A DNA stretch of 64,000 nt from Streptomyces hiroshimensis (GCF_014650335.1 NZ_BMUT01000022.1:1-64000); one strand, 5' to 3'. Shown: positions 33,231 through 43,589, counted from the stretch's first letter. The notes: generated from the sequence alone by a model not told the origin. Numbers and translations: made by a program.

Positions 33231-33250
33231 GCCCCGCCCCTCCGCCGGGG

Positions 33251-34085
33251 CTACGACGCGGGGATCACGCCCAGGCGGCCCGCCTGGTAGTCGTCAAACG
33301 CCTGGGCCAGTTCGGCGTGGGTGTTCATGACGAACGGGCCGTAGTGCTGCATCGGTTCACGGATCGGCAGCCCCCCGAGCAGCACTACCTCGAAGTTCTC
33401 CGTCCGGGACTCCTGCTTCTTGTCGGCCCGGATGGTCACCGAGTCGCCCTGCCCGAAGACGACCGTCTGCCCCATCGCGAAGGGCCGCCCCTCCGCGCCC
33501 GCCGAGCCGTGCCCGGCGAGCCCGTAGGCCAGGGCGTTGAAGTCGGGGCGCCACGGGAGCGCCAGCTCCGCGCCGGGGCTCACGGAGGCGTGGATCATCG
33601 TGATGGGCGTGTGCGTGGCGCCCGGCCCCGCGTGCCCGCCCACGTCACCGGCGATCAGCCGGACGAGCGACCCGCCGTCCTCGGAGGCCAGCAGCCTGAC
33701 GCTGCCCCCGCGGATGTCCTGGTACTTCGGCGCCAGCATCTTGTCCGTACTCGGCAGGTTCACCCACAGCTGGAGGCCGTGGAAGAGCCCGCCGCTGGCG
33801 ACCAGCTCCTCCGGCGGCGTCTCGATGTGCAGCAGGCCGGAGCCGGCCGTCATCCACTGCGTGTCGCCGTCGGTGATGACGCCACCGCCGCCGTGCGAGT
33901 CGCGGTGGACGAAGGTGCCGTCGATACTTGTAATTGATCCCCGCGAAGGCCCTGCGCACGGGGAATCCCTCGCCCTCGAAGCCCGCCGGAGCCGTGCCGA
34001 CGTACAGCACCGGCCGCTGCGGGGCGCCCGCCGGGGCGGAGACCCGCGGCAGGGTCAACGGGTTCTCGACGGTCACTGCTGGCAT
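33251..34085 (-). pseudogene. Pirin-family gene with internal deletion and frameshift
   Basis: The reading frame starts well (GAGGAGG ribosome site, then the pirin N-terminus PAVTVENPLTLPRVSAPAG..GFEGEGFPVRRAFAGINY) but around 33925-33935 it jumps frame and position. In the next frame the protein resumes as IDGTFVHRDSHGGGGVITDGDTQWMTAGSGLLHIE and runs to the normal C-terminus. The segment normally between AGINY and IDG, about 40-45 residues including the HPHRGFETVTY metal-binding histidines, is absent. The deletion also shifts frame, so no full-length product is possible. Intact pirins are Fe-binding cupins with quercetinase or redox-sensor activity. Confidence 0.88.
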
Positions 34086-34170
34086 GACGACCTCCTCGGT
34101 TCGTTCATCGTTCAATTTAGTTGAAGGGTGAACAACCTGCAAGGGCTGCCGCATTCCCGCGCGGCGGATC

Positions 34171-35133
34171 ATGGACACTGGATCAATGCGCCAGAACGCC
34201 TCCGGCCCCCGCCCGGCCGCCGTCACCGCCCTCGTCGCCGCGGTGCTGGCGCTGGCCGCGCTCGGTGTCGTCGTGGCGGAACACGGCCTCGCGACGGACT
34301 CCCCCGTGGCCGACGGGGACGCCTCCGGCCACTTCGCGCAGACCAGGGCCCAGGGGGACGAGACCGCGGAGGCGATGCGGTCGGCCGTACGGGCCGAGAA
34401 CGGCACGGCCCCGCTCAGGCCCGCGGCCGGCGGCAAGACCGACCCGCTGCCCGCCTCCGACCCCCTGCGCGCCACGGAGGCCCCGGCCTCCCCCGCCGTC
34501 GGACCGCTGTTCTACACGGGCCAGGGCGCGCCCGGGCACGGCTGCAGCGCGAGCGTCGTCCACAGCCCCAAGGGCGATCTGATCATCACCGCGGCACACT
34601 GCGTCTACCAGGACGGATTCCGTACGGACATCGCCTTCGTACCGGGCTACCGCGACGGCGTCGCCCCGTACGGCGTGTGGGTGCCGACGTCGGTCGACCT
34701 CGACCCGGAGTGGGCGGCCGACCGCGACCCGGACCACGACGTGGCGTTCCTGCGGGTGCGCCGGGCGGGCGGCGGGGACACCGGCACCAAGCCGCTGGAG
34801 CAGGTCACCGGCGCGGAGCGCATCCGCTTCCGGCCGGCGGCGGGCCGGCCGACGCGGGTGATCGGCTACCCCCTGGGCGAGGAGCGCCCCGTCTCCTGCC
34901 AGAACCGCACGACGGCCTACAGCCCGACCCAGCTGCAGTTCGACTGCGCGGACCTGCCCAACGGCACCAGCGGCGGCCCCCTCCTGACAGACATCGACCC
35001 CGCGACCGGGCTGGGCACGGTCAACGGGGTCATAGGCGGCCACGACGAGGGCGGCGACGAGCAGACGTCGTACAGCTCGTATTTCGGCGACGGGATCGAG
35101 TCCCTCTACCGGAGAGCGACGGGCACGGGCTGA
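34171..35133 (+). CDS. Secreted trypsin-like serine protease
   Basis: A 320-residue exported chymotrypsin-fold protease. An N-terminal hydrophobic segment (AAVTALVAAVLALAALGVVVA) acts as signal or anchor; a pro-like region to about residue 105 precedes the catalytic domain. The triad is His in ITAAHCVY, Asp in DHDVAFLRV and Ser in NGTSGGPL, with Cys pairs CSAS..AHC and SCQN..DCAD. The start may be ATG 34171 or ATG 34186. It is adjacent to, and divergent from, the pirin pseudogene. Target unknown. Confidence 0.88.
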   Translation: MDTGSMRQNASGPRPAAVTALVAAVLALAALGVVVAEHGLATDSPVADGDASGHFAQTRAQGDETAEAMRSAVRAENGTAPLRPAAGGKTDPLPASDPLRATEAPASPAVGPLFYTGQGAPGHGCSASVVHSPKGDLIITAAHCVYQDGFRTDIAFVPGYRDGVAPYGVWVPTSVDLDPEWAADRDPDHDVAFLRVRRAGGGDTGTKPLEQVTGAERIRFRPAAGRPTRVIGYPLGEERPVSCQNRTTAYSPTQLQFDCADLPNGTSGGPLLTDIDPATGLGTVNGVIGGHDEGGDEQTSYSSYFGDGIESLYRRATGTG

Positions 35134-35322
35134 GCCCCGGCAGGCACCGCCGAACTGCGCCACAGGGGCTGATCACCGCTGCGGCGGAATCAAACCGCCG
35201 GCTTCGCCGAACCCCGCCCGCAGGGCCCGCGCCGTCTTGCCGCAGGCAAGAAAAGATCCGCCGCGACGGCGAGCAACCCCCACCGGCATGGCCGGCGGTG
35301 CCGAGCGACCGTCACCCACGAC

Positions 35323-35793
35323 TCAGCCGTAAAGCCTCCGCATCGTGAAGTCCACCATCTGCTCGACCGCCTTCGCGTCGAAGACCATCCGGTGGTCGCC
35401 CTCGATGTCCAGCACGAAGCCGTAGCCCGTCGGCAGGAGGTCGATGACCTCCGCGCCCGTGATGACGAAGTACTTCGACTCCTTGCCCGCGTACCGCCGC
35501 AGCTCCTTCAGCGAGGTGAACATCGGGATCACCGGCTGCTGGGTGTTGTGGAGGGCGAGGAAGCCGGGGTTGTCGCCGCGCGGGCAGTAGACCTTCGACG
35601 TGGAGAAGACGGTCTGGAAGTCCTCCGCGGACATCGACCCCGTGGTGAAGGCCCGCACCGCGTCGGCGAGCGACGGAGGGGACGGCTCCGGGTAGAGCGG
35701 CTGTTCGCCGTAGACACCGGGGCCGCCCGGCTGCTGCGGCGGCGGTGGCGGCGCGTAACCCTGCGTGCCCGCGTTCTGGTCGTAGCCGTACAT
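35323..35793 (-). CDS. SseB-family protein
   Basis: A 156-residue cytoplasmic protein with a Gln/Pro/Gly-rich disordered head ([21 protein letters not shown]) and an SseB N-terminal-type domain: [40 protein letters not shown] and [25 protein letters not shown]. The function of SseB-fold proteins in actinomycetes is not established. The stop lies 190 bp from the end of the protease gene; that gap shows only a small TCTTGCC/GGCAAGA hairpin near 35224-35240. Confidence 0.82.
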   Translation of the reverse strand: MYGYDQNAGTQGYAPPPPPQQPGGPGVYGEQPLYPEPSPPSLADAVRAFTTGSMSAEDFQTVFSTSKVYCPRGDNPGFLALHNTQQPVIPMFTSLKELRRYAGKESKYFVITGAEVIDLLPTGYGFVLDIEGDHRMVFDAKAVEQMVDFTMRRLYG

Positions 35794-35946
35794 GCGCCAA
35801 AGCGTAGCGGCGTACGCCGTCGATTGAGACTGGTCACAGTCGGTCCGACAGGGGTTGCGTCTTATTACCCGTGGGTAGCATCATGCAGATTACTGCCCGG
35901 TACGTATTTGAGGGTTCGTCCTCCCAGCCACTACGGAGCCGTTGTC

Positions 35947-37773
35947 ATGGGCCACTACAAGTCGAATCTCCGCGACATCGAGTTCAACCTCTTCGAGGTT
36001 CTCGGCCGCGACAAGCTGTACGGCTCCGGCCCGTTCGCGGAGATGGACGTCGAGACCGCCAAGGACATCCTGTCGGAGATCACGCGCCTCTCGGAGAACG
36101 AGCTGGCCGAGTCCTTCGCCGACACCGACCGCAACCCCCCGGTCTTCGACCCCGAGACCAACACCGCCCCGGTTCCGGACACCTTCAAGAAGAGCTACCA
36201 GGCGTACATGGACGCCGAGTGGTGGCGCCTCGGCATCCCGGAGGAGATCGGCGGCACCACCGCCCCGCGCTCGCTGATCTGGGCCTACGCCGAGTCCATC
36301 CTGGGCTCGAACCCGGCCATCTGGATGTACTCCTCGGGCCCGGCCTTCGCCGGCATCCTCTTCGAGGAGGGCACCGAGCAGCAGAAGCACATCGCGAAGA
36401 TCGCGGTGGAGAAGCAGTGGGGCTCCACCATGGTGCTGACCGAGCCGGACGCCGGCTCGGACGTGGGCGCCGGCCGCACCAAGGCCGTGCAGCAGGAGGA
36501 CGGCTCCTGGCACATCGAGGGCGTGAAGCGCTTCATCACCTCGGGTGAGCACGACATGGCGGAGAACATCCTCCACTACGTCCTCGCCCGCCCCGAGGGT
36601 GCCGGCCCGGGCACCAAGGGCCTGTCCCTCTTCCTCGTGCCGAAGTACGAGTTCGACTTCGAGACCGGCGAGCTGGGCGAGCGCAACGGCGTCTACGCCA
36701 CCAACGTCGAGCACAAGATGGGCCTCAAGGCCTCCAACACGTGCGAGATGACCTTCGGCGACAAGCACCCCGCCAAGGGCTGGCTCATCGGCGAGAAGCA
36801 CGACGGCATCCGCCAGATGTTCATGATCATCGAGTTCGCCCGGATGATGGTCGGCACGAAGGCCATCGCCACCCTCTCCACCGGCTACCTCAACGCGCTG
36901 GAGTACGCCAAGGAGCGCGTGCAGGGCCCGGACCTGGCCAACTTCATGGACAAGACCGCGCCCAAGGTCACCATCACCCACCACCCCGACGTGCGCCGCT
37001 CGCTGATGACGCAGAAGGCGTACGCCGAGGGCATGCGCGCCCTGGTGCTCTACACCGCCTCCGTCCAGGACGAGATCATGGTCAAGGAGGCCGCGGGCGA
37101 GGACGCCAAGGCGCTGCACGGCCTCAACGACCTGCTCCTGCCGATCGTCAAGGGCTACGGCTCCGAGAAGTCCTACGAGCAGCTCGCCCAGTCGCTGCAG
37201 ACCTTCGGCGGCTCCGGGTACCTGCAGGAGTACCCGATCGAGCAGTACATCCGCGACGCCAAGATCGACACCCTCTACGAGGGCACCACGGCGATCCAGG
37301 GCCAGGACTTCTTCTTCCGGAAGATCGTCCGTGACCAGGGCCAGGCCCTGAACACCCTCTCCGAGGAGATCAAGAAGTTCCTGGCCTCCGAGGCCGGCGG
37401 CGAGGACCTGGCCGGCGCCCGCGGCGCGCTCGCCAAGGCCGCGGTGGACCTGGAGGCGATCGTCGGCAAGATGATCACCGACCTCACCGCCACCGGCGAG
37501 GACGTCAAGAACATCTACAAGGTCGGCCTGAACACCACCCGCCTGCTGCTGGCCTCCGGTGACGTCGTCGTCGCCTACCTGCTGCTCAAGGGCGCGGCCG
37601 TGGCCGCCGAGAAGCTGGACGGCGCCTCCGCCAAGGACAAGGCGTTCTACACCGGCAAGATCGCGGCGGCGAAGTTCTTCACCTCCGACATCCTGCCGCG
37701 CGTCTCCGTCGAGCGCGGGCTCGCCGAGGTCGTCGACAACTCCCTGATGGAGCTGGACGAGGCCGCGTTCTAA
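35947..37773 (+). CDS. FadE5-type acyl-CoA dehydrogenase
   Basis: A 608-residue acyl-CoA dehydrogenase of the FadE5 subgroup, FAD-dependent alpha,beta-dehydrogenation of acyl-CoA in beta-oxidation. The start [24 protein letters not shown], the FAD/substrate region [16 protein letters not shown], the catalytic Glu in [11 protein letters not shown] and the C-terminal MELDEAAF match M. tuberculosis FadE5 as I recall it. The C-terminal extra helical domain gives the longer length. ATG at 35947; AGCCGTTGTC before it gives only a weak ribosome site. The product needs an electron-transferring flavoprotein, encoded elsewhere. Confidence 0.93.
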   Translation: MGHYKSNLRDIEFNLFEVLGRDKLYGSGPFAEMDVETAKDILSEITRLSENELAESFADTDRNPPVFDPETNTAPVPDTFKKSYQAYMDAEWWRLGIPEEIGGTTAPRSLIWAYAESILGSNPAIWMYSSGPAFAGILFEEGTEQQKHIAKIAVEKQWGSTMVLTEPDAGSDVGAGRTKAVQQEDGSWHIEGVKRFITSGEHDMAENILHYVLARPEGAGPGTKGLSLFLVPKYEFDFETGELGERNGVYATNVEHKMGLKASNTCEMTFGDKHPAKGWLIGEKHDGIRQMFMIIEFARMMVGTKAIATLSTGYLNALEYAKERVQGPDLANFMDKTAPKVTITHHPDVRRSLMTQKAYAEGMRALVLYTASVQDEIMVKEAAGEDAKALHGLNDLLLPIVKGYGSEKSYEQLAQSLQTFGGSGYLQEYPIEQYIRDAKIDTLYEGTTAIQGQDFFFRKIVRDQGQALNTLSEEIKKFLASEAGGEDLAGARGALAKAAVDLEAIVGKMITDLTATGEDVKNIYKVGLNTTRLLLASGDVVVAYLLLKGAAVAAEKLDGASAKDKAFYTGKIAAAKFFTSDILPRVSVERGLAEVVDNSLMELDEAAF

Positions 37774-37798
37774 GACCGCCGCGACCCTCGTAAACCCC

Positions 37799-37844
37799 CG
37801 GGGCAGGAGCCGGGCGCGCAAACCCGCGCCCGCCTCTTGCCCCG
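37799..37844 (+). terminator. Terminator after fadE-like gene
   Basis: CGGGGCA (37799-37805) pairs with TGCCCCG (37838-37844) around an inner stem GGGCGCG (37812-37818) / CGCGCCC (37825-37831), with mismatches between. Confidence 0.7.
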
Positions 37845-37861
37845 CTCCCTATCCTGAGGCC

Positions 37862-39154
37862 ATGAGCTCTGCGCACCGCTTCGACCGCGGCCACACCGAC
37901 GACCTGATGACCTTCCTCGCCGCCAGCCCCTCCCCGTACCACGCGGTGGCCAACACCGCGGAGCGGCTGGAGAAGGCGGGCTTCCGTCAGGTCGCAGAGA
38001 CCGACGCGTGGGACGGCACGACAGGCGGCAAGTACGTGACGCGCGGTGGCGCGATCATCGCCTGGTACGTGCCGGAGGGCGCGACGCCCGCCACCCCCTT
38101 CCGGATCGTCGGTGCGCACACCGACTCCCCCAACCTGCGCGTCAAGCCGCTGCCGGACACCGGCTCGGCGGGCTGGCGCCAGGTCGCCGTCGAGCTCTAC
38201 GGCGGCACGCTGCTCAACACCTGGCTGGACCGCGACCTCGGCCTCTCCGGCCGGATCACCCTCCGCGACGGCAGCCACCGCCTCGTCAATGTGGACCGCC
38301 CGCTGCTGCGTGTGCCGCAGCTCGCCATCCACCTCGACCGCGGCGTCAACCAGGACGGCCTCAAGCTCGACAAGCAGCGCCACATGACCCCGATCTGGGG
38401 CCTCGGCGAGCCGAGCGAGGGCGATCTGATCCGCTTCGTGGCCGAGGAGACCGAGGTCGCCGCCGAGGACATCACCGGCTGGGACCTGATGGTCCACAGC
38501 GTCGAGCCGCCGGCCTACCTCGGCCGTGACCAGGAGCTCCTCGCCGGCCCGCGCATGGACAACCTGCTGTCCGTGCACGCCGGTACGGCCGCGCTGACCG
38601 CCGCCATCGGCTCCGAAGGGCTGCCGTTCATCCCGGTCCTGGCCGCGTTCGACCACGAGGAGAACGGCAGCCAGTCCGACACCGGCGCCGAGGGCCCGCT
38701 GCTGGGGAACGTGCTGGAACGATCCGTCTTCGCCCGCGGCGGGACGTACGAGGACAAGGCCCGCGCCTTCGCCGGCACGATCTGCCTCTCCTCCGACACC
38801 GGCCACGCCGTCCACCCCAACTACTCCGAGCGCCACGAGCCCGGCCACCACCCGGTGCCCAACGGCGGCCCGATCCTGAAGGTGAACGTCAACCAGCGCT
38901 ACGCCACGGACGGCAGCGGCCGGGCCGTCTTCGCCGCCGCCTGCGAGCGGGCGGGCGTGCCCTGGCAGCACTTCGTCTCCAACAACTCCATGCCCTGCGG
39001 CACCACCATCGGCCCCATCACCGCGGCCCGGCACGGCATCGCCACCGTCGACATCGGCGTGGCCTGCCTGTCCATGCACTCGGCGCGGGAGCTGTGCGGC
39101 GCGGACGACCCGTTCCTGCTGGCCGCGGCGCTGACGGCGTTCCTGGAAGGCTGA
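37862..39154 (+). CDS. M18-family aminopeptidase
   Basis: A 430-residue cytoplasmic metallo-aminopeptidase (M18, ApeB/PepC-like) that removes N-terminal, preferably acidic or hydrophobic, residues. Metal and catalytic motifs are VGAHTDSPN, AFDHEENGS (catalytic Glu), LSSDTGHAVHPN and, near the C-terminus, VACLSMHSARE. Two zinc ions are expected. The following lipoprotein gene starts 5 bp after its stop. Confidence 0.95.
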   Translation: MSSAHRFDRGHTDDLMTFLAASPSPYHAVANTAERLEKAGFRQVAETDAWDGTTGGKYVTRGGAIIAWYVPEGATPATPFRIVGAHTDSPNLRVKPLPDTGSAGWRQVAVELYGGTLLNTWLDRDLGLSGRITLRDGSHRLVNVDRPLLRVPQLAIHLDRGVNQDGLKLDKQRHMTPIWGLGEPSEGDLIRFVAEETEVAAEDITGWDLMVHSVEPPAYLGRDQELLAGPRMDNLLSVHAGTAALTAAIGSEGLPFIPVLAAFDHEENGSQSDTGAEGPLLGNVLERSVFARGGTYEDKARAFAGTICLSSDTGHAVHPNYSERHEPGHHPVPNGGPILKVNVNQRYATDGSGRAVFAAACERAGVPWQHFVSNNSMPCGTTIGPITAARHGIATVDIGVACLSMHSARELCGADDPFLLAAALTAFLEG

Positions 39155-39159
39155 GTTCC

Positions 39160-39807
39160 ATGCAACACGGACGTACGCTGCGCCTCGCGGGCGCGGCGCT
39201 GGCCTTCGCCGCCGCCTTCACCCTCACGGCCTGCGGCAGCAACGGTGACGGCGACGGCGCGAAGAAGGACGGCAAGGACGACAAGGGCACGCAGGCGGCC
39301 GGTGCTTCGACGGCGGGCGCTTCGGCCGGCGCCGAAGAACCCGCCGAGGACGAGCCCGCGGCGGACGACAACAAGCCGCAGGACAAGGGCGACGCCTGCG
39401 GCCCGGGCGACCTGAAGGTCGAGGCGAAGAAGGCACAGGGCGGCCGTCTCCTGCTGGTGGCGACGAACACCGGCGGGAAGCCGTGCACCGCCTACGGCTT
39501 CCCGTTCCTGCGCTTCGACCAGGACCAGGCGACGGCGGGCGTCGGCGAGGAGACCAAGCCGAAGGCGCCGGTGAAGGTCGCGCCCGGGAAGGCGGCGTAC
39601 GCGGGCGTCACGCCCACCGCGGCGGACGGTTCGGGCGGCCCCGGCCGCGACGTCAAGAAGCTGTCGGTCACCTTCCAGACGCAGGGCGGCGACCCTCTGC
39701 AGGGCGACCCCGCGGCACCCGCCCTGCCGGGCGGCTCCCTGCACGTCGACGACCAGGCCCGCGCCACGTACTGGGTGGGCGACGAGGCCGCCGCGCTCCG
39801 CGGTTAG
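39160..39807 (+). CDS. Secreted lipoprotein, DUF4232-like
   Basis: A 215-residue lipoprotein with lipobox LTAC (Cys25), a charged Asp/Lys/Glu and Ala-rich linker and a C-terminal beta-domain beginning DACGPGDLKVEAKKAQGGRLLLVATNTGGKPCTAYGFP, typical of the DUF4232 family in actinomycetes. The ATG at 39160 has GGAAGG upstream within the aminopeptidase gene, so the two form an operon. Function unknown; the domain is often extracellular and disulfide-bonded. Confidence 0.85.
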   Translation: MQHGRTLRLAGAALAFAAAFTLTACGSNGDGDGAKKDGKDDKGTQAAGASTAGASAGAEEPAEDEPAADDNKPQDKGDACGPGDLKVEAKKAQGGRLLLVATNTGGKPCTAYGFPFLRFDQDQATAGVGEETKPKAPVKVAPGKAAYAGVTPTAADGSGGPGRDVKKLSVTFQTQGGDPLQGDPAAPALPGGSLHVDDQARATYWVGDEAAALRG

Positions 39808-39888
39808 CAGGCTCTCCGAGCACGCCCGGTCCGGCACCACCGGATTCCCCGGTGGTGCCCCGGGCCTGGTGGCCCCGCGGGAACGGCC

Positions 39889-39922
39889 GTCAGCCGTCCA
39901 GGCCCGTCAGCCGTCCAGGCCC
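39889..39922 (-). repeat. 17-bp perfect tandem repeat across NHL-protein stop
   Basis: GTCAGCCGTCCAGGCCC is present twice with no mismatch (39889-39905, 39906-39922). The stop of the minus-strand NHL gene (TCA at 39907-39909) lies in the copy nearer the gene; the second copy repeats the last codons GLDG-stop out of frame. Confidence 0.95.
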
Positions 39923-41745
39923 GCGAGGACCAGCGGCAGCCGGTCCGCGCCGCCCGCGACGATCCGCACCGGGACGCCCCAGTCCTGCTGGTGCATGTGG
40001 CACGCCGGGTACTCGTTCTCCGGGTCGTCGTCGCAGGACGCCGCCATCGCGGAGACGTGCAGCACGCCTTCCGTCACGGACCCGTCCAGCACCAGGTCCC
40101 GGCCGAGGTCCGTGCCCTGCCCCGAACCCTCCGCGAGGAGCTCGGGCGGGGTGGAGCTGACGAGCAGGCGCGTGGAGGGCCCGTAGCGCGTGTCGAGCTT
40201 CTGGCCCGCCGGGGCCTGGAAGACGACGTCCAGCCGCAGCCGCCCGGGCGCGACGTCGGTGGCGGCCCGCTGCGTGCGGTGCGCCACGGACTCGACCCGT
40301 ACGGCCTCCTCGGGCAGGCGCAGCCGGGTCAGCCGGTGCCGGGCGGACTCCACGACGACGATGTCGTCGCCCGCGAGCACGGCGGCGGAGGGCTCCCGCA
40401 GGTCGGTCGCCAGCGTCGTGACCTCGCCGGTCGCGGGGTCGTAGCGGCGCAGGGCGTGGTTGTAGGTGTCGGAGACGGCCACGGAGCCGTCCGGCAGGGC
40501 GGTGACGCCGAGGGGGTGCTGGAAGAGCGCCTGCCCGGCCTCGCCGTCCCGGTGGCCGAAGTCGAAGAGGCCGGTGCCGGCGGCGGTACGGACGACGAAT
40601 CCGTCCCCGTTCCCGTTCCCGTCTCCGTCCCCGTCGCGCTCGATGTACCGCAGCGCGGACGTCTCGGAGTCGGCGACCCACAGCCGGTCCCCGGCCGCGG
40701 CGAGCCCCGACGGCTGGGCGAACCAGGCCTCGCGCGCGGGGCCGTCGACAAGCCCCTCGTTGGTCGTGCCGGCCGCGACCTCGACGGTGCCGCTCTGCGG
40801 GTCGTACGTCCACAGCTGGTGCACGCCGGCCATGGCGATCCACAGCCGGTCGGCGAACCAGGCGACGTCCCAGGGGGAGGACAGGGAGACCTCGCGGGCG
40901 GGGCCGGAGGTGGGCTGTCCCTGCATCCACTGGCGCCCGGTGCCGGCGATGGTCTCGACGGCGCCCGTCTGCAGGTCGTACGTCCGCAGGGCGTGGTTGA
41001 CGGTGTCGGCGACGACGACCTTGCCGCCGCCGGATTCGCCGCCCGGCAGGAGCGCGAGGCCCTGCGGCTCGCTGAAGGAGTCGGCGCCGAAGCCGCGCTC
41101 GCCGCTGCCGATGCGGCGGACGACGCTCTCGCCGTCGGCGGCCAGCTCGACCAGCTGGTGGCGCGTGGAGTCGGAGACGAGGAAGCCGCCGCCGGGCAGC
41201 ACGACGGCCTTGCCCGGGAAGCGCAGGTCGGTGGCGACGGGCTCGGGGGCGACGTACGGGCCGTCGCCGCGGCGCAGCGTCCCCTTGGCCGCGTGCTCGG
41301 CCTCCAGCTCCTCTACGAGCTTCTCCAGGGCGTGCGCGTGGCCCTCACCCGCGTGCTGGGCGACGACGTAGCCCTCGGGGTCGATCACCACGAGCGTGGG
41401 CCAGGCGCGCACGGCGTACTGCTTCCACGTGGCCAGCTCGGGGTCGTCGAGAACGGGGTGGTGCACCTCGTAGCGTTCGACGGCGTCGACAACGGCCTGG
41501 TGCTCGGCCTCGTGCACGAACTTCGGCGAGTGCACACCGATGATCACCACGGTGTCGCGGTGCTTCTCCTCCAGCTCCCGCAGCTCGTCCAGCACGTGCA
41601 GGCAGTTCACGCAGCAGAACGTCCAGAAGTCGAGGATGACGATGCGTCCTCGCAGGTCGGCGAGGGAAAGGTCGGTGTTGCCGGTGTTCAGCCAGCCGCC
41701 CTTGCCGATCAGTTCGGGGGCGCGGACGCGTGCGCGGTGTGCCAT
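39907..41745 (-). CDS. Thioredoxin-NHL repeat protein
   Basis: A 612-residue cytoplasmic protein: an N-terminal thioredoxin-like domain (residues about 10-150; active-site CVNC at Cys45-Cys48 after DFWTFC) and a six-bladed NHL beta-propeller (about 190-470; DSTRHQLVELAADG, DTVNHALRTYDLQTG, DSETSALRYI, DTYNHALRRYDPATG), then a C-terminal beta domain. It is homologous in layout to human NHLRC2. ATG at 41745; alternative starts at 41760-41763. Predicted thiol-disulfide reductase or scaffold; substrate unknown. Confidence 0.9.
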   Translation of the reverse strand: MAHRARVRAPELIGKGGWLNTGNTDLSLADLRGRIVILDFWTFCCVNCLHVLDELRELEEKHRDTVVIIGVHSPKFVHEAEHQAVVDAVERYEVHHPVLDDPELATWKQYAVRAWPTLVVIDPEGYVVAQHAGEGHAHALEKLVEELEAEHAAKGTLRRGDGPYVAPEPVATDLRFPGKAVVLPGGGFLVSDSTRHQLVELAADGESVVRRIGSGERGFGADSFSEPQGLALLPGGESGGGKVVVADTVNHALRTYDLQTGAVETIAGTGRQWMQGQPTSGPAREVSLSSPWDVAWFADRLWIAMAGVHQLWTYDPQSGTVEVAAGTTNEGLVDGPAREAWFAQPSGLAAAGDRLWVADSETSALRYIERDGDGDGNGNGDGFVVRTAAGTGLFDFGHRDGEAGQALFQHPLGVTALPDGSVAVSDTYNHALRRYDPATGEVTTLATDLREPSAAVLAGDDIVVVESARHRLTRLRLPEEAVRVESVAHRTQRAATDVAPGRLRLDVVFQAPAGQKLDTRYGPSTRLLVSSTPPELLAEGSGQGTDLGRDLVLDGSVTEGVLHVSAMAASCDDDPENEYPACHMHQQDWGVPVRIVAGGADRLPLVLAGLDG

Positions 41746-41855
41746 GCAACCATCCAACATCATGGATGCGCGTCCGCATTCCCCCGTCCGGGGTGCGGGC
41801 ATGATCGCCACACGGACTTAACGTCCCGGGACCCTCTTACCGTCCCAAGGCCCTC

Positions 41856-42635
41856 TTAACGTCCCAGCACCCTGTCCTTCAGTGCCGGGAACTCCTCGCG
41901 GACCTTCGCGACCCTCGCCGGGTCGAGGTCCACGGTGAGGACCTCCTCGCCGGGGCCCGCCTCCGCGAGGGTCTCGCCCCAGGGGTCGAAGACGACGCTG
42001 TGGCCGGCCTGCTCCACGCCCGCGTGGGTGCCCGCCGTGCCGCAGGCCAGGACGTAGGACTGGTTCTCGACCGCCCGCGCGCGGGCCAGCAGCGTCCAGT
42101 GCGCGCGCCGCTTCGCGGGCCAGCCGGCCGGGATGACGAAGGTCTGCGCCCCGGCGTCGACCAGGGCCCGGAACAGCTCGGGGAAGCGCAGGTCGTAGCA
42201 GGTGGCGAGGCCGAGCGTGGTGTCCGGGAGGGGGGCGGTGACGGGCTCCGTGCCGGCGGTCATCAGGACGGCCTCGCCCTTGTCGAAGCCGAAGCGGTGG
42301 ATCTTCCGGTACGTGCGGGCGAGTTCACCGGAGGGCGAGAAGACGAGAGAGGTGTTGCAGAGCGCCCCATCGAGAGCCTTTTCAACGATGGAACCGGCGT
42401 GCAGCCAGACACCCGCATCGCGCGCTGCATCGGACATCGCGCGGGCCGTTGGGCCGTCCAACGGTTCCGCTGCGGCGGCGAACGACTCGAAGGCGAACGC
42501 CCCGACGTGCCACAGCTCCGGCAGGACGACGAGATCGCTGCCGGCCTGCTCCTGTACGAGCGCGGCGGCACGGGCGCGCCGTTCGGCGACCGGCTCCTGC
42601 GGATCGACGTTTATCTGAATCAGGGAAGCGCGCAC
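41856..42635 (-). CDS. Nitrilase-superfamily carbon-nitrogen hydrolase
   Basis: A 259-residue amidase-type hydrolase. The catalytic triad is Glu40 (LPELW), Lys111 (YRKIHRFG) and Cys146 (LATCYDLRFPEL). The sequence resembles omega-amidase/Nit2-like members, which deaminate alpha-ketoglutaramate or similar amides; the exact substrate is inferred only. GTG at 42635 is chosen; another GTG lies three codons upstream. It is divergent from the mycothiol-dependent isomerase-like gene. Confidence 0.88.
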   Translation of the reverse strand: MRASLIQINVDPQEPVAERRARAAALVQEQAGSDLVVLPELWHVGAFAFESFAAAAEPLDGPTARAMSDAARDAGVWLHAGSIVEKALDGALCNTSLVFSPSGELARTYRKIHRFGFDKGEAVLMTAGTEPVTAPLPDTTLGLATCYDLRFPELFRALVDAGAQTFVIPAGWPAKRRAHWTLLARARAVENQSYVLACGTAGTHAGVEQAGHSVVFDPWGETLAEAGPGEEVLTVDLDPARVAKVREEFPALKDRVLGR

Positions 42636-42758
42636 AGTACCCACCACTCTCAGCACACGAAACCTCTGCCGGGTCGCCCGTGCGCAGCGTAACTTAACTG
42701 CAGAGCACCCAGACAGCACTTGCCCCGCACCCGCTGCCCAGCACGCCCGAGGGATCAC

Positions 42759-43589
42759 GTGACCGTCCACCCGAATCTTCAGCCGGCCATCGACGCCTGG
42801 ACCCACTCCATCGAAGCGATCAACGACCTGGTCAAAACGCTCGCCGAGAGCGACTGGAACCGGGCCACCGAGTGCCCCGGCTGGTCGGTGCGCGACGTCG
42901 TCTCGCACGTCATCGGCGTGGAGACCGAAATGCTGGGCGAGCCGCGGCCGATGCACACGCTGCCGCGCGACCTCTTCCACGTCACCGACGAGTTCTCCCG
43001 CTACAACGAGGTGCAGGTCGACGTGCGGCGCTGCCACACCGCCCTGGAGATGACCTCCGAGCTGGAGCTCGTCATCATCCGCCGCTCCCGGCAGCTGCGC
43101 AACGAATCGCGCGGGCCGCAGACGGCGATCCGCTGGCCGCTGGGCTCGGGCAACGAACAGCCCCTCGAACGCGCCCTGGTGGTACGGGCCTTCGACGTAT
43201 GGACGCACGAGCAGGACCTGCGGCGCGCCCTCGGCATGCCCGGCAACCTCGACTCGCCCGCGGCCGTCATCTGCCGTGACTTCCTGCTGGGCGCCCTGCC
43301 GAAGGTCGTGGCCAAGGATGCCGGCGCGCCGCCGGGATCCGCGGTCGCCTTCGACGTGCACGGCCCGCTGGAGTTCCTGCGGACCGTGCGCGTCGACCCG
43401 CAGGGCCGCGGGAGGATCGACAGCAGCGTGTCGCTGGGGCCGACGGTCACGCTCGGGATGGACTGGGAGACGTACGCCCGGCTGGCGTGCGGCCGGGTGC
43501 ATCCGGAGGCGGCGCTGGGGCGGGTCAAGGTGGAGGGCGACGCCGGGCTCGCGGAGGCGATCCTCCGCGAGTTCGCGATCACGCCGTAG
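42759..43589 (+). CDS. Mycothiol-dependent maleylpyruvate isomerase-family protein
   Basis: A 276-residue protein of the MDMPI family. The N-terminal DinB-like four-helix bundle has the motif PGWSVRDVVSHVIGVETEMLGEPRPMHTLP, and the conserved VVRAFDVWTHEQDLRRALG carries metal-ligand His and Glu. The C-terminal SCP2-like domain is FAITP-ended. Members act on thiol conjugates with mycothiol as cofactor, but only maleylpyruvate isomerase is proven. GTG at 42759 follows GAGGG. No gentisate genes are nearby, so the substrate is probably different. Confidence 0.88.
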   Translation: MTVHPNLQPAIDAWTHSIEAINDLVKTLAESDWNRATECPGWSVRDVVSHVIGVETEMLGEPRPMHTLPRDLFHVTDEFSRYNEVQVDVRRCHTALEMTSELELVIIRRSRQLRNESRGPQTAIRWPLGSGNEQPLERALVVRAFDVWTHEQDLRRALGMPGNLDSPAAVICRDFLLGALPKVVAKDAGAPPGSAVAFDVHGPLEFLRTVRVDPQGRGRIDSSVSLGPTVTLGMDWETYARLACGRVHPEAALGRVKVEGDAGLAEAILREFAITP

